Shown here in pieces: positions 1-10,704 of a stretch of 64,000 nucleotides of DNA; the first letter of the stretch is position 1; the number at the start of each line of letters is the position of its first letter. The notes under the pieces are model-generated. The model searched no databases and was not told where the DNA came from. It saw only the letters and a program-made list of their open reading frames with translations. The DNA comes from Ptychodera flava (Eukaryota; Hemichordata; Enteropneusta; Ptychoderidae). Location: the NCBI RefSeq assembly GCF_041260155.1, contig NC_091932.1, positions 5,045,501 through 5,109,500 on the forward strand, written 5' to 3'. The translations under genes were made by a program, and so were the position numbers.

Positions 1-857
1 ATATATAAACTTTTGATATAACATTTGACGTCATCCAGAGTTTCAATTGGACAAAATCTGGTGATTAAAAGTTCAATGAAGCGTTTGAACGAACAAGCTT
101 TATACAGCATTCTTCAGCCGCCGTTTAGATCGACTTGTCACCAAAATAAAGTCTGCTTCTTTGCAGTTTGTTAATACATTTTCATATTCCTTGGTACACG
201 TACTCGACACTGTATGATACCGCATTACATATACATTCCCAGGAGCTGCCTACGATTTCACAACATCAGCACAGGAATCGTTATTATCCTCAAACATCGA
301 TCGAGGAACAACGAGAAAATGGCAATTTCACTGTCGATGTATCAGCCGAAAGCACCTGTAATATCTGATCACGTTTCCCTGGCAATAGATTATCAAAAAC
401 ATCTTTTTCATCTCGAACGTTTTTTTTTCATTTTTGTGACCTTTGAACCCACAACAGCCACAAGTACCTGAAGTACTGATCGCCATCATCCTGGGTCTAA
501 AGCCGACCTTTCGCCCAAAATTTATCATTTTTGAATTCAACAAGTATCTCTTTCTCTATCACTACCCAAACACACTCGGAATCGACTCACTTCATGTCTG
601 CAATGGAAAAGTTGCTGAAAAAGAAGTGATGACGACAGCTCATATAATATCGGTGTTGTGGCAGCCATCGATTATGTATCACAGTACGGAAAGCAAGCGT
701 TTTAAGTGTGAGGTGAATAAAATGCCACTCATTCTGAAGACATTTTTTGATTTTAACAATGTAATATTTGAATCTGACATTTGAGGTGAAAGTAGGCTTT
801 TGACCCAAGCTGACAACGATCAGTTCTGTTACGTTCAAGGTCACAAAGCTAAAAAAT

Positions 858-1022
858 ACAGGAATGACGAAAATTACATGCATGAAATAAAATTTACAGA
901 GTGACATGGGATAATAAAGACAGGTATGAAATACAATATTATAGGCAGAAATTAAAATAAAAGGCATGAAAAAAAAATTACAGGTATAAAATAAAAATTA
1001 CAGGTATGAAATAAACAAAAAT
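858..1022 (+). repeat. Minisatellite, ~20-bp unit (CAGGTATGAAATAAAAATTA-like)
   Basis: Degenerate tandem units built around CAGGTATGAAATAAAAATT. The matching array in R2 (41100-41345) is longer and more regular, so the array changed length after the duplication. Confidence 0.7.
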
Positions 1023-1254
1023 ACTCCTGTGGCCTCATTAAGCCGCTGTACTAAGAGGATCATTTCTTTTAACGTTGAAGCCTTATCAGATTAATATCCG
1101 AAGTCGGCCATTGTAGGCGTTCAAATCCCGCCATAATTACTGTAAAAATCGTGTAAGAATGAACACTGAAATTGATCTAAATATTATCACACTTGTGTAA
1201 TTGGTTTGTAAAGTTGTTCCAAAACTTGCCTCAAAAGTTTCACTGACTTGTAAC

Positions 1255-1637
1255 TATGGTGTCCAATCCATGCCAAAATTACTACTTTGATTTTACAACT
1301 TGACATGCAACTCCGTTTTCTATTTCACTACTCAACATGCTATTCCACTGCTCCGTATCCTATTCCACAACTGTGTATGCTATTCCATTTTCTATTTCAC
1401 AATTCAACATGCTGTTCTGAATTTCATTTGACAACACAACACAACATGCCATTCCAAATTCTATTTCACAATTCAACATGCTGTTCTGAATTTCATTTGA
1501 CAACACAACATGCCATTCCGAATTCTATTTCACAATTCAACATGCTGTTCTGAATTTCAGGTAGTGAAATAGAAAACGGAGTTGCATGTCAAGTTGTAAA
1601 ATCCAAGTAGTAATTTTGGCATGGATTGGACACCATA
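1255..1637. mobile_element. Foldback/MITE-like element with 75-bp inverted arms
   Basis: The left arm starts TATGGTGTCCAATCCATGCC at 1255. It is repeated in inverted form at the right end (about 1563-1637) over roughly 75 bp with one visible mismatch. Flanking TTGTAAC (1248-1254) and TTATAAC (1638-1644) form a 7-bp target duplication with one change. R2 shows the empty site near 41540-41551, which confirms insertion after the R1/R2 split. The interior holds three tandem units of about 65-70 bp containing AATTCAACATGCTGTTCTGA. No coding capacity was seen, so it is non-autonomous. Confidence 0.85.
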
Positions 1638-3799
1638 TTATAACTGCGGTGAAAACTAAAGAGTTTTTATGACCCATAATAAACACACACCAAGGAGTAC
1701 TCTCTGCAGTGCACTTCACATACACAGACTCATATTTCATTCCATTACCGCCTCCCTGGGTTACGTCGTATCACAGCTTAGTCAGGGTCGAGTTGTCATT
1801 ATACTCGTGTTGCTTTTGCATGAAGTTCTTAGGCCAAAAAATCATAATCCATGGGAAAAGAGGTGTAGATACGCCAGGAGCTGTACAATATTGCAATCAT
1901 GATGCTTTCCAGATCAACAATATTTGTAATAATATCATGATGCTGATATTCGAACATTCGCACATTCGACTATTCGTTTTGCAAATCCGCCAAGCAAGCG
2001 TGGAACATTTTGATATAATTTGTTGTCCTTTTGATATTTTGGTGTCACGTTACCGGCTGCTTCCGGCGTATGCCACTTACGCAAGTATTCACTTTGTACC
2101 GGCTTTCCATGCCCATGTTATCCAAAGTTCAAATTCGAAGCAGTGTTACCATTGCAATGACAACTTTCTCCAGATCGGCATAATTTTTAACTGGAAAGTG
2201 TCTTGATGGCTGCTATTTGAACTTTCTCGGTAAACGTCAGAACGATATCCATTGTGATTAATGATTGTACATTTTGCAATGTTCACATAAGCCTAATCGT
2301 AGAGTCTACCGAGGATGTCTTTGATGGTGAACCTTTATAATTTCGTTCGTCGTTTTGACTGCAGTTTGGAAAATTTTCTCCATAAAAACGTGTTTGTAAC
2401 CACGATGATTAACTCTGTCTGGAAATGTTAAGTGTAACGTACTCTGGTAACTGTGATAATCTGACAACCTTTGGCAAACGTACTATCTTCTACGTGCATA
2501 CGACCTGGCGATGCATCATTTAACATCAATTGGTCAACAATTAGCTATATCAAGCGTTTACCGAACACTGACCTGTATTATGGCCCAAATTAGGTCACCT
2601 TCAGTTATTTCCTTTGTGAATGTTAATATTAAGCAACATAAGATTTGGAGATGTTACTTTGAGAATCAACAAGACGTGAACTGATTGGATCACAAACACG
2701 GATAAAGTTCCACACATACACAAGTCGTGTTGCACTGCAGATAGTCAAATTCTGTGCCTTTCATTATGAACATTGTTTTCGTTCACAATAAGACTTTGAA
2801 GGCAAGGATTAGTAAGTTATATGAGCCTGACAAAGTCCGAATAGAGATGAACAAGAACATCACAATTTCAATTAAATAGGGAAATAGCGTCTCCAATGGT
2901 TATAATGGAACAGATAAGGAAAATCTGAAGCCGTGCAGTCGAAATATGTTTCTATTCTAATTTTAGCTCACACTGTTAGGTTTTTACCAAATGTATTTAG
3001 TTTTTCATGAATAGCTCTGTTTTCCATTTACATATTAAACAAAGTCACGTCCTTGATGACTAATTATAGTTCGGCAACCCTGTATACTTAGGACTTCATG
3101 GCTTACTCGATTTCTATGTTAAAAATAGGATACACGAGTAAGGCGTGGACTAGAGAGTCGAATGAGCTGGTACATAATAATATGCAGTCTTATTAAAAGT
3201 CACAAACAGAGGGAACAATATGAACAACAATTTTCAAGCATTACCTACAAAGCGCAGGTATTTTGTAAATGACGATGCTAAGAGAGTTTATAAATATGCT
3301 ATGGCCCCTGACTCATAGTAAATATAGGGCCAACCGCAAAAGCTAAAGCCATGGCTGACAACAGTAAAGATGGCACAGCGATGAAGGGGAAATGACAGAT
3401 AGTTCTCATACTGACGATGAAATTACACCAGGAAATGAAAACGCAACTTCGCAAGTACCGACATTATGAAGTAAAAGTTCTTGTCGATACAGGACAGAAT
3501 AATTATACTGTCAATGCAATAAATACTACGTTTACTATATCGGCAACCAAGTGGCAATGTAAGTCTTATGGTACACTGAACATAACCGAGCACATTATAC
3601 TTTTGGGAAAAGCTCGAAATTTATGCATCCTTTTTGATGATATTTTTGATATTTCCAATAAAGAACTGCATCAAAGTATTATTAAACAGTCTCCTTTTCT
3701 CTACCATATAACACTTTAATTGCGACATCCGACCACTTGACCATACACTGCTGTTAGTCCATAAACTGCCTTATGCGTTAATGTGTTGACCTTATCAGT

Positions 3800-4284
3800 G
3801 TTGACGATCATTACAATCAATGATTGGAAGGGGGATCAAATTTTACAAAGGTTAGTATGGCCCAGGCGATGGTTACATTTTCGTGTTTAGTATACTCCTA
3901 ATAATAAATAAAATCCCGAGAATGGACTGCTTATTCCTTTGATAACATGTGCTGTTCACATGTGTAAAATATAAATAATGTCCCTGTGACAACTTTTGTA
4001 CCATGTGTTATTTATATTCTTTCTGATTGACCCTTCGGTAGTGGTATCCATGGATGACATGGCGTTATCCCACTTGTCTTCACCTGGTGACTGACTTGCT
4101 GTATTTGAATTTTGTCGACGATTGGTGCAAGTAGACGCTGAGAACAAAGAAGAGCAACCAGTACTGGTAAAAAATTTGAAGAAAAAAGTGAGACGACTTA
4201 ATCGAGTAGAACCTCAAGAGTCAGAAATGCGCGGACTGTGTTTCATTATCTGAAAAAACAAGCAAAGTCTGATCAATAAAAACA
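3800..4284. other. Unassigned sequence between R1 and a broken gene
   Basis: No feature is clearly supported here. A lysine-rich plus-strand reading around 4120-4230 may be an upstream part of the broken gene that follows, but the frame is not maintained. Confidence 0.4.
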
Positions 4285-5306
4285 CGCACAAAAGGGTTGA
4301 GTTTAGATGGCTCAACTATGAATATGACACCAATGCATTCAAGCAAATCAACGCCAGGACGGGTAGTAGTGCTGGCATTATGTTTGTAAATAAGTCAATT
4401 CAGAAATGAGACCAGTTACACATAGCAACAGAGTACTTTTTTCCGAACGATACATCAGTTAAGGGAAAGATTGACGATTTGGATTTTGATATTAGAGACA
4501 AGTATGAAAATAATATCGATGAAAATGCTACGGTGGGCGAGATGGGTGATAAAAGCCGTTTCAGGCTGCTGCGATTTCGTATGCGAACTACAAAGAAAAA
4601 AACGTTCGTCTAGTGAGCTGCCTTTAAACAATGAATGTGGCATAGTGACTGTACAGTCCAACAACACTGACGAAGCAAACGGAGGATTGTCTGATAATCT
4701 TCAAGAAGATCTGATGGAGACACGCATGGAACAGTCACCTATGGAGCAGTCTTGGGAAGGACAAGACATATCTATGGAACCGTTTATCTGTTCTGATGGC
4801 AATGAAGGTCCACCTTGCTAGTCTGATAAAACCGTTAACTCAATCGAAAAAGACAGCTATGATTCCAATTCTACACAGGGAAATTGTTCAACCATACCTC
4901 CACAAGCCCGTAATGATGTTTCAAATATTGAGGAAATTTGTAGCGGACAAGAGGGTATTCAAGATTGGTCTTGCTCCCGAAAATATCTTGTGATCCTTAC
5001 CAATCGACCCAATGTCAAGTTAATAGTGACCTGAATGAAACTCGAAGATTACTTATACATCGAAGCAATATAGGAGATGACATTCTCAATGCATTCTCTG
5101 ATCCAGACATTATAAATGATTATCCTAATTTTAAGTTGATGTTACCAAAAGGAGATTTGGAGGAAACAACCGGAATTGGTGTCATACGAGATTGCTACAC
5201 TGGATTTTGGGAAGAGTTCTACGAAAGATGGACAGTTGGAAACATAATGCTCTTGTGTACTGCCATGCTCCTTGCGTCGAATGCCCCGAGGAAAGCCCAA
5301 TACTAA
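4285..5306 (+). pseudogene. Broken gene of a multi-copy HECT-like protein family
   Basis: Three conserved stretches lie in order on the plus strand. The first (about 4285-4620) reads V-E-F-R-W-L-N-Y, then a G-rich turn, then FFPNDTSVKG and TVGEM...LRF. These are hallmarks I associate with uncharacterised multi-copy animal proteins that end in a HECT-like ubiquitin-ligase region. The second (about 4600-4820) is acidic and Ser/Gln-rich. The third (about 4990-5270) has SNIGDDILNAFSDPDI, a G-D-L-E-E-T-T-G-I-G-V turn, RDCYTGFWEEFYE and W-T-V-G, matching the segment before the HECT-like end of the same family. The parts are in different frames and interrupted, and the C-terminal lobe is absent, so the copy looks dead. 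Assignment rests on remembered motif patterns. The role of the family is not known to me, and it could be host-derived or carried by an element. Confidence 0.55.
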
Positions 5307-5638
5307 GAATTGCTGTCTTTTTACCCAAATTTACCTTCAACCATCATTGTGCATGGGTTTATCGCACCACAATTTCAGTATTAAATTTTTGTCTTTATTC
5401 TCTTGACTTTGTAGACCGCGAAAGTAGGTTCCACAGCCGACTGCAGTAACCTGAGTGAACGAGCGCTCTATGGTCGACGCCCTGTCCTTTCTTCTATGAA
5501 CAGCCCTGATCAGTGGGGTAAGTCTAATTCACATGCCGCGTGCCGAGTTCCGTGAGCCACAATCCGCGTGCCGCGAGCCAAAGTTCACGAGGCACGATTA
5601 GCATGTTAAGCTAGAAATAGCGCTGCAAGGCAAACACG
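5307..5638. other. Unassigned; contains short GCCGCGTGCCG-type repeats
   Basis: No gene is visible. Around 5530-5600 short GC-rich words (CCGCGTGCCG, CCGCGAGCC) recur with partial inverted symmetry in an otherwise AT-rich setting. Confidence 0.35.
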
Positions 5639-5639
5639 T

Positions 5640-5822
5640 CACGAATTTTGCAGCTGTATGAAAACGAGGTCCTATATATAAAATTTTGGTGCTGCATAAA
5701 CACGAGGCCCTATATATATAACATTTTGCAGCTGCATGAAAACGAGGTTGAATGTAAATGTTTTCAACTGTATGTCTCGAAAGCGAGGCTCAATGTAAAT
5801 TTTCGACCAAAGTCCAGGCTCT
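5640..5822 (+). repeat. Four diverged ~40-45-bp tandem units
   Basis: Each unit carries TGCAGCTGTATGAAAACGAGG-like sequence followed by an AT-rich tail ending in ATTTT. The first two tails are TATATA-rich and the later ones read AATGTAAAT. The array abuts a TATG microsatellite. Confidence 0.7.
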
Positions 5823-5876
5823 ATGTATGTATGTATGTATGTATGTAAATATGTATGTATGTATGTATGTATGTAA

Positions 5877-5907
<31 letters not shown>

Positions 5908-5955
5908 TGTATGTATGTATGTATGTATGTATGTATGTATGTATGTATGTATGTA

Positions 5956-6002
<47 letters not shown>

Positions 6003-6050
6003 ATGTATGTATGTATGTATGTATGTATGTATGTATGTATGTATGCATTC
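5821..6050 (+). repeat. (TATG)n microsatellite with a (TG)n core
   Basis: About 230 bp of TATG repeats, interrupted near 5960-5986 by a TG dinucleotide run and by two ATGTAAAT variants near 5845 and 5873. The long Met-Tyr-Val-Cys and His-Thr-Tyr-Ile frames across it are artefacts. Confidence 0.98.
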
Positions 6051-6140
6051 TACATGTATGAATGAATACACTATTTGCGTGCGCGTATGGCGTGTGATGA
6101 TTATGTCTATGTATGCATACATATGTATGGCCAATATGCG

Positions 6141-6245
<105 letters not shown>

Positions 6246-6384
6246 CAGGTTCAGGATTAAATTCGGACTTTCTATTGCGTTTCGGAAAAGTACATTTTTC
6301 ATACTGTTTGAGTGTACATACATTTTCTCCTCACTGTGGACATATTGAAACATGACCTTAAGTTTCTATAATCACTTTCAATTT

Positions 6385-7086
6385 TGAATCAACTGATAGT
6401 CTATGTGAAGACCGGTATTGATGCCATTGAAATAAATTATCCGGACATTTCTTCATTTACAAATTCAGTGTAGTTTACAATACAACTACCTGCCTCATCA
6501 TCTCAACTTGTATTTGGTACAGTGTACAGGGCACCTAGTAGTGATAAAGAAAACAACAAACGGCTGTTGGATATTGTGACTCAGATGTCTCGAAATCACA
6601 TGGTAATGGTTGGAGACTTTAATTTCCCAGATATCGAATGGTCTCAAATGAGTAGCGGACAACATGGAGAAGCATTTCTGGATTTCATACAGGACTGCCG
6701 CTTAACACAACATGTTGATTTTCCAACGAGGGTACCAAACTGCCTTGATTTATTATTCTCTTCAGAACCTGGAATGCTTAATCAGTGTTTGCAGATAGGG
6801 CATCTTTCAAAGAAAAGGTGATAGAAGCAGCGGGTAAGCACATACCATTAAAGACAAGACTAACACACAATAGACCAAAATGGCTATCAAGGGATGTACT
6901 GCATGTGATAAGGAAGAAACATAAATTGTGGAAAAAGTTTTGTATCTCTGGTGATTGTAATGACTTTGAGAAATACTAAAATGCATAGGAATGTAACTAC
7001 AAGAACAGTGAAAGAGGCAAAGCTCACATATGAACAGAGGTTGGTGTCTAAAGTTAAGGAGAATCCCAGGCTATTTTATTCATATG
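6385..7086 (+). mobile_element. CR1-like LINE, 5' portion (endonuclease and linker)
   Basis: Reading from about 6385 gives LIVYVKTGI, then Q-L-V-F-G-T-V-Y-R-A-P and the apurinic-like endonuclease signature VGDFNFPDIEW near 6610-6650, then CLDLLFSS. These are typical of the ORF2 endonuclease of CR1/Jockey-type LINEs. The N-terminus of ORF2 is missing. After about 6780 the frame changes and part of the endonuclease end is lost. The downstream linker (PKWLSRDVLHVIRKK, then KVKENPRLFYSY) is present in two frames. The piece stops exactly at the border of a 10.6-kb DNA transposon and resumes at 17681, where the next codons restore the familiar FYSYVRSK motif. The copy is dead and older than the transposon that splits it. 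Confidence 0.88.
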
Positions 7087-7114
7087 AACACAATTGGAAC
7101 TATTTTGTGATTAT
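7087..7114 (+). repeat. Left terminal inverted repeat of the THAP/YqaJ transposon
   Basis: Starts AACACAATTGGAACTATTTT and pairs with 17649-17676 over 28 bp with one mismatch. It is preceded by TATG. Confidence 0.88.
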
Positions 7115-7689
7115 CAGATCTTGAGCATTTTGTTATATTTTATGTGAAAATCATCAATCTAACAGTGTTTGTGTGCAAAGACAGGGACAAATTTTATAAA
7201 TTATTGATAATTGAACAATCATCAAATACATCTCGAACAAATTTTACATTTTTGTCTTGCTTTTCGCACTCTCAGGAAAAGGAGAACCCATTAAATGTAA
7301 CTGATTTATCAATTTTGTTTAGGTTTAAGTGAAAATACGAATTCCCTTTCCAAGGTTGATTTGTAGGCATTTGCTATTCTCACTAAACGATGCATGATAA
7401 AATTTTACATTTTCGATGGGAAAGTGGGCTTCTACCTCTACCCAAATCAGTTCTGCTGTAGTGTATGTGTTTTTGGTGATCTCCCTCAAATGATTTGGTA
7501 GATTTTAAGAAAATGTCTTGTACATTTATTCATTTTATATACAAGGAAATGAGACCTGGTAAATTTGATTAAACTACCCTTTTCTTGTGAGTGTGCTAAT
7601 CAATGCTGAGAATTTAAAAAATCACTGAACTATTTCAGCCCTTCTATTAAAAATTAACTAGTTTTGGTAGATGCAAAGAAATGTAATCA

Positions 7690-7900
7690 ACATCATCTGT
7701 TTTGAAACTTTTAGGGACCACCCTAATGAGTCCTTGAAACTTTCAGGGACCACCCAGATGTGACCCTGAATCTTTCAAGGGCTATCCTGGTGTGAAGTTG
7801 AAACTTTCAGGGACCATCCTGCAGAGTCCTTGAAACTTTCAGGAACCACCCATATGAGACCCTGAATCTTTCAAGGACTATCCTGATGTGACCGTGTGCA
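7690..7900. repeat. Left subterminal repeat array of the transposon
   Basis: Five or six units alternate TCCTTGAAACTTTCAGGGAC with its near complement CCTGAATCTTTCAAGGACTA, so the array is a chain of imperfect palindromes. The same array recurs at 16985-17380. Subterminal arrays like this commonly serve as transposase binding sites. The 575 bp between the TIR and this array show nothing codable. Confidence 0.8.
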
Positions 7901-9262
7901 TTCACAAGCATTACTTGGTAAAGCTTACAGACAGAGGAATCATGCACATAGAGCGTCAATATTCCGCACTAAAAGTATTCATGATGGTCGAGGTTCAGAT
8001 TATGTAATGGCTTAACCCGGCGTCCTAATCGCTCCAATATGTGACTGGTCGGCCGGCGTATGTATCACGCGACAAGATCTACAAGACATGTTCTCCCTGG
8101 CATAAATGTGATGAACTTGGCAGTGGCTGAACCTTCAGTCGATTTAGACGAGCAGTCTTGACAATTAATGGTAATGTACTCGCTCGTTGAAGTATGCTGT
8201 TGTCGCTGGCCGACGCAACCCCAGTCTTAACAGTAAACAATTCGCAAATAATTATTTCATGATGGCATATTCCATTTCAACCTACAGGGACACCTAGGGC
8301 GCATCGCGCGATTGTGAAAGGTCCCGGGTAAGGTACATGTTGCTCTTTTATGCCGTAAAGTTTTCCCACCGTTTAAAATACTGTGGTAGTAAGTTACAGT
8401 CTTCATGATTAATTTAGAGATGTGGTCAATGGTATGTTTCTCGTAATGCGAGACACCGAATACAAGAGTTTCGAATGTCAGGTGACCCTCCAATGCGCGA
8501 TGCATGGTAAGTAGGGTCAAGGGTCAAGTGGGCATAAACTGACTTACGTAACCATAGCTGCTCATACAGTAGAACGTAAACAATAACACGGAAGTCCACT
8601 TGCTCGCCCGTCAGGAAAGTTATCGATTGTTTAGATTCTTTTTTTCAAATAGTTTTATCTAATGACAATTATGTATGATATTGTATATTTCATAAATGTG
8701 CAGAATTCGCATTTATTACCGAACATGTCTTTGATAAATTTCCGAATGAAAATTCAGTCGGCCGACTCATCGTTTACGGCGGGAAACAAATGATAATCGG
8801 CGCAAAAAGACGTCCAGCCACGATCACTCCATGACTGCATGACGCCATGGCGATATGGTTAATAAGCCTAGTTTCGATTCAAATATTATTGACAAAACAG
8901 CAATACATATTTTTCTGGAGTAACAAGCGGACTCGATACTGGCGTCAGTTTCGTAATTATTACCCAATAGTTTCGCCCAGGCTGTTCCCGTTGTAACCTC
9001 CGAGTAGGCCCTAGTGTATAGTTCAGAGCATGGACGTACCACACAGAAAGGTACTCGCGTTTAGTTTTCATTTTGATTTCTGTGTGAGCATGATGAAGTT
9101 AAACCTCCATGGTATGATAGGGTACATTCGTATACTATAGATTTTTGACATATTGAACCGAGCTCGTTGTGTTGGGTTCATACAAAGAAAAAAAACTACG
9201 AGAGACTATTTTATTGGGCATTAGGCGTACTTCAGTTTGATAATTGATTTTTCAATTTTAGC
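7901..9262. other. Non-coding 5' region of the transposase gene
   Basis: No supported gene. The stretch lies between the subterminal array and the THAP start, so it probably holds the transposase promoter and 5' untranslated sequence. A ...TTTTAG/CATG context just before 9263 could be a splice acceptor. Confidence 0.35.
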
Positions 9263-10704
9263 ATGCCTGGACACAGAAATTGTCTTGTTGTAGGCTGTGC
9301 AAACAGCGGTGCCAAATTTGAGAAATGGATGACCAAATACTGTGCAGTACACATGTGTAATCTTGGTCAAAGTAGTTGTGACTGTCCAACACTTTTTCAA
9401 CTGCATCCATTCCCCACTGAACTTTCTTATAAAGAAGGGCGGCTTCGATGGGAAAAACTGATAAATAGAAAACACTACAGAGGCAATAATTGGACACCAA
9501 GTCGATATTCAAGGGTATGTTCAGATCACTTCCCGGATGGAAAGCCAACCGCAGAGAATCCAGACCCAGTTCTTAATCTGGGTTATAATGTAAGCACGAA
9601 GATGACGAGAAAAGCGCCAGTTCACAAAAAAACACGCCCATACCTCAGAAGAAATCAAGAATCGTCACCGAAATGTCATCAACGATTTCACAGTTATTAT
9701 CGCCCGAGTATGGATGTGACAGTGATAACACGACAATGCCCGAGTCAAATGTTTATCTCATGTATAGTGCGAAAGTTCCGAGGACAGATACATTTTCTTT
9801 GAACAATATGCATAATACGAATGAGAAAACTTTAATTTTAAGTAAACACGATCATGATTATTTTACTACCTTTGAAAGTACACAGTGTGACAAAGAATCA
9901 TGTAAACAGGAAACGAGCAATAGAGATAAAGAGATTAAAACTCTGAGACAAAGTATAGGTGTTTTACAACGAGAAGTCAGTAATCTTAAACGCAAAATTG
10001 TCAAATAACGAAAGACAGTCGTTATGCCACACAAAGTTAAGGGATGACAGAAAAATCAAGGCTTTCACTGTCTTACCGAACCGCAAAACTTTCGACTTTT
10101 TATTTGAAGAAATATTAAAAGATAAAGTATCAAAAATTACTTATTGCCATGGACCCCGCGACAATTTGCCCGAACACCAGTAAAATCTGGTCCCCGTCGT
10201 GTGTTGAAACCAAAAGACGGATTCTTGTTGGTCCTAATTAAGCTGAGGCTCAATAGTACGAATGTAGATTTAGCATATCGTTTCGGCATCAGTGTGGGAA
10301 GTTTGAGTAAAATCATTAACACACGGGTCAGATTATTGTCAAGAGAATTGAAATTTCTCACTCACAACCCATCTAAAGAAATAGCAATGCAACATTTACC
10401 AATGAGATTTGAAAACATGTACAGGAACGTAAGGCACATCATAGACTGTGCACTGAGGTCTTCATAGAAACTCCTAGTGATCCCGTTTCACGTGCTGCCA
10501 CGTTTTCAGAATATAAACATCACCAAACTATTAAATTGCTACTTTCTATCATGCCATGTGGTACGATAAATTTTGTTTCTCGGGCATGGTGTGGTAGAAC
10601 ATCTGATGTTCATCTGACACGAGAGTGTGGACTTTATGATATTCTTGAATACAATGATGAAGTGATGGCAGATAGGGGATTTACGATAGCAGACGACCTT
10701 TTAA
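9263..10704 (+). pseudogene. Transposase with THAP finger and DDE_Tnp_4 domain, 5' part
   Basis: The frame opens MPGHRNCLVVGC. The THAP C2CH zinc finger is clear over residues 1-105: C-L-V-V-G-C, later LHPFP, R-W-E-K-L-I-N-R, then W-T-P-S-R-Y-S-R-V-C-S-D-H-F. A Lys/Glu-rich coiled coil follows (about 9890-10000). Next is a helix-turn-helix (about 10200-10310: DLAYRFGISVGSLSKII), then the DDE core with R-H-I-I-D-C (Asp about 10445), [18 protein letters not shown] (Asp about 10605) and MADRGF (Asp about 10671). THAP binds the transposon ends and the DDE core would cut DNA in the nucleus. The frame shifts about four times (near 9640, 9990, 10150 and 10450). The gene is then split at 10704 by a TTAA element and resumes at 12621. 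Confidence 0.85.

Larger units (their letters stand above)
53..3799 (+). repeat. Copy 1 (R1) of a long duplicated segment
   Basis: This segment is matched along its whole length by 40327-45657 in the same orientation. Homology starts at AAATCTGGTGATTA and stops at TGTTGACCTTATCAG in both copies. Similarity looks uneven by eye: clearly diverged in the first kilobase, but nearly identical around 2820-3060 versus 44680-44905. Copy 1 carries an extra 383-bp foldback insertion (1255-1637) and lacks about 1.9 kb present in copy 2. A 100-residue open frame at 3417-3719 is not kept open in copy 2, so it is probably not a gene. A start-like ATGGCTGACAACAGTAAAG stretch near 3350 is shared by both copies, but the frame closes soon after. 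No terminal inverted repeats or target duplication were found. It could be a segmental duplication or two copies of an unrecognised long repeat. Confidence 0.8.

Noticed and set aside
3417-3719. 100-residue frame with V-L-V-D-T-G, which recalls an aspartic protease
   Set aside because: No other retroelement parts nearby, no flap or second motif, and the frame is not open in the sister copy R2.
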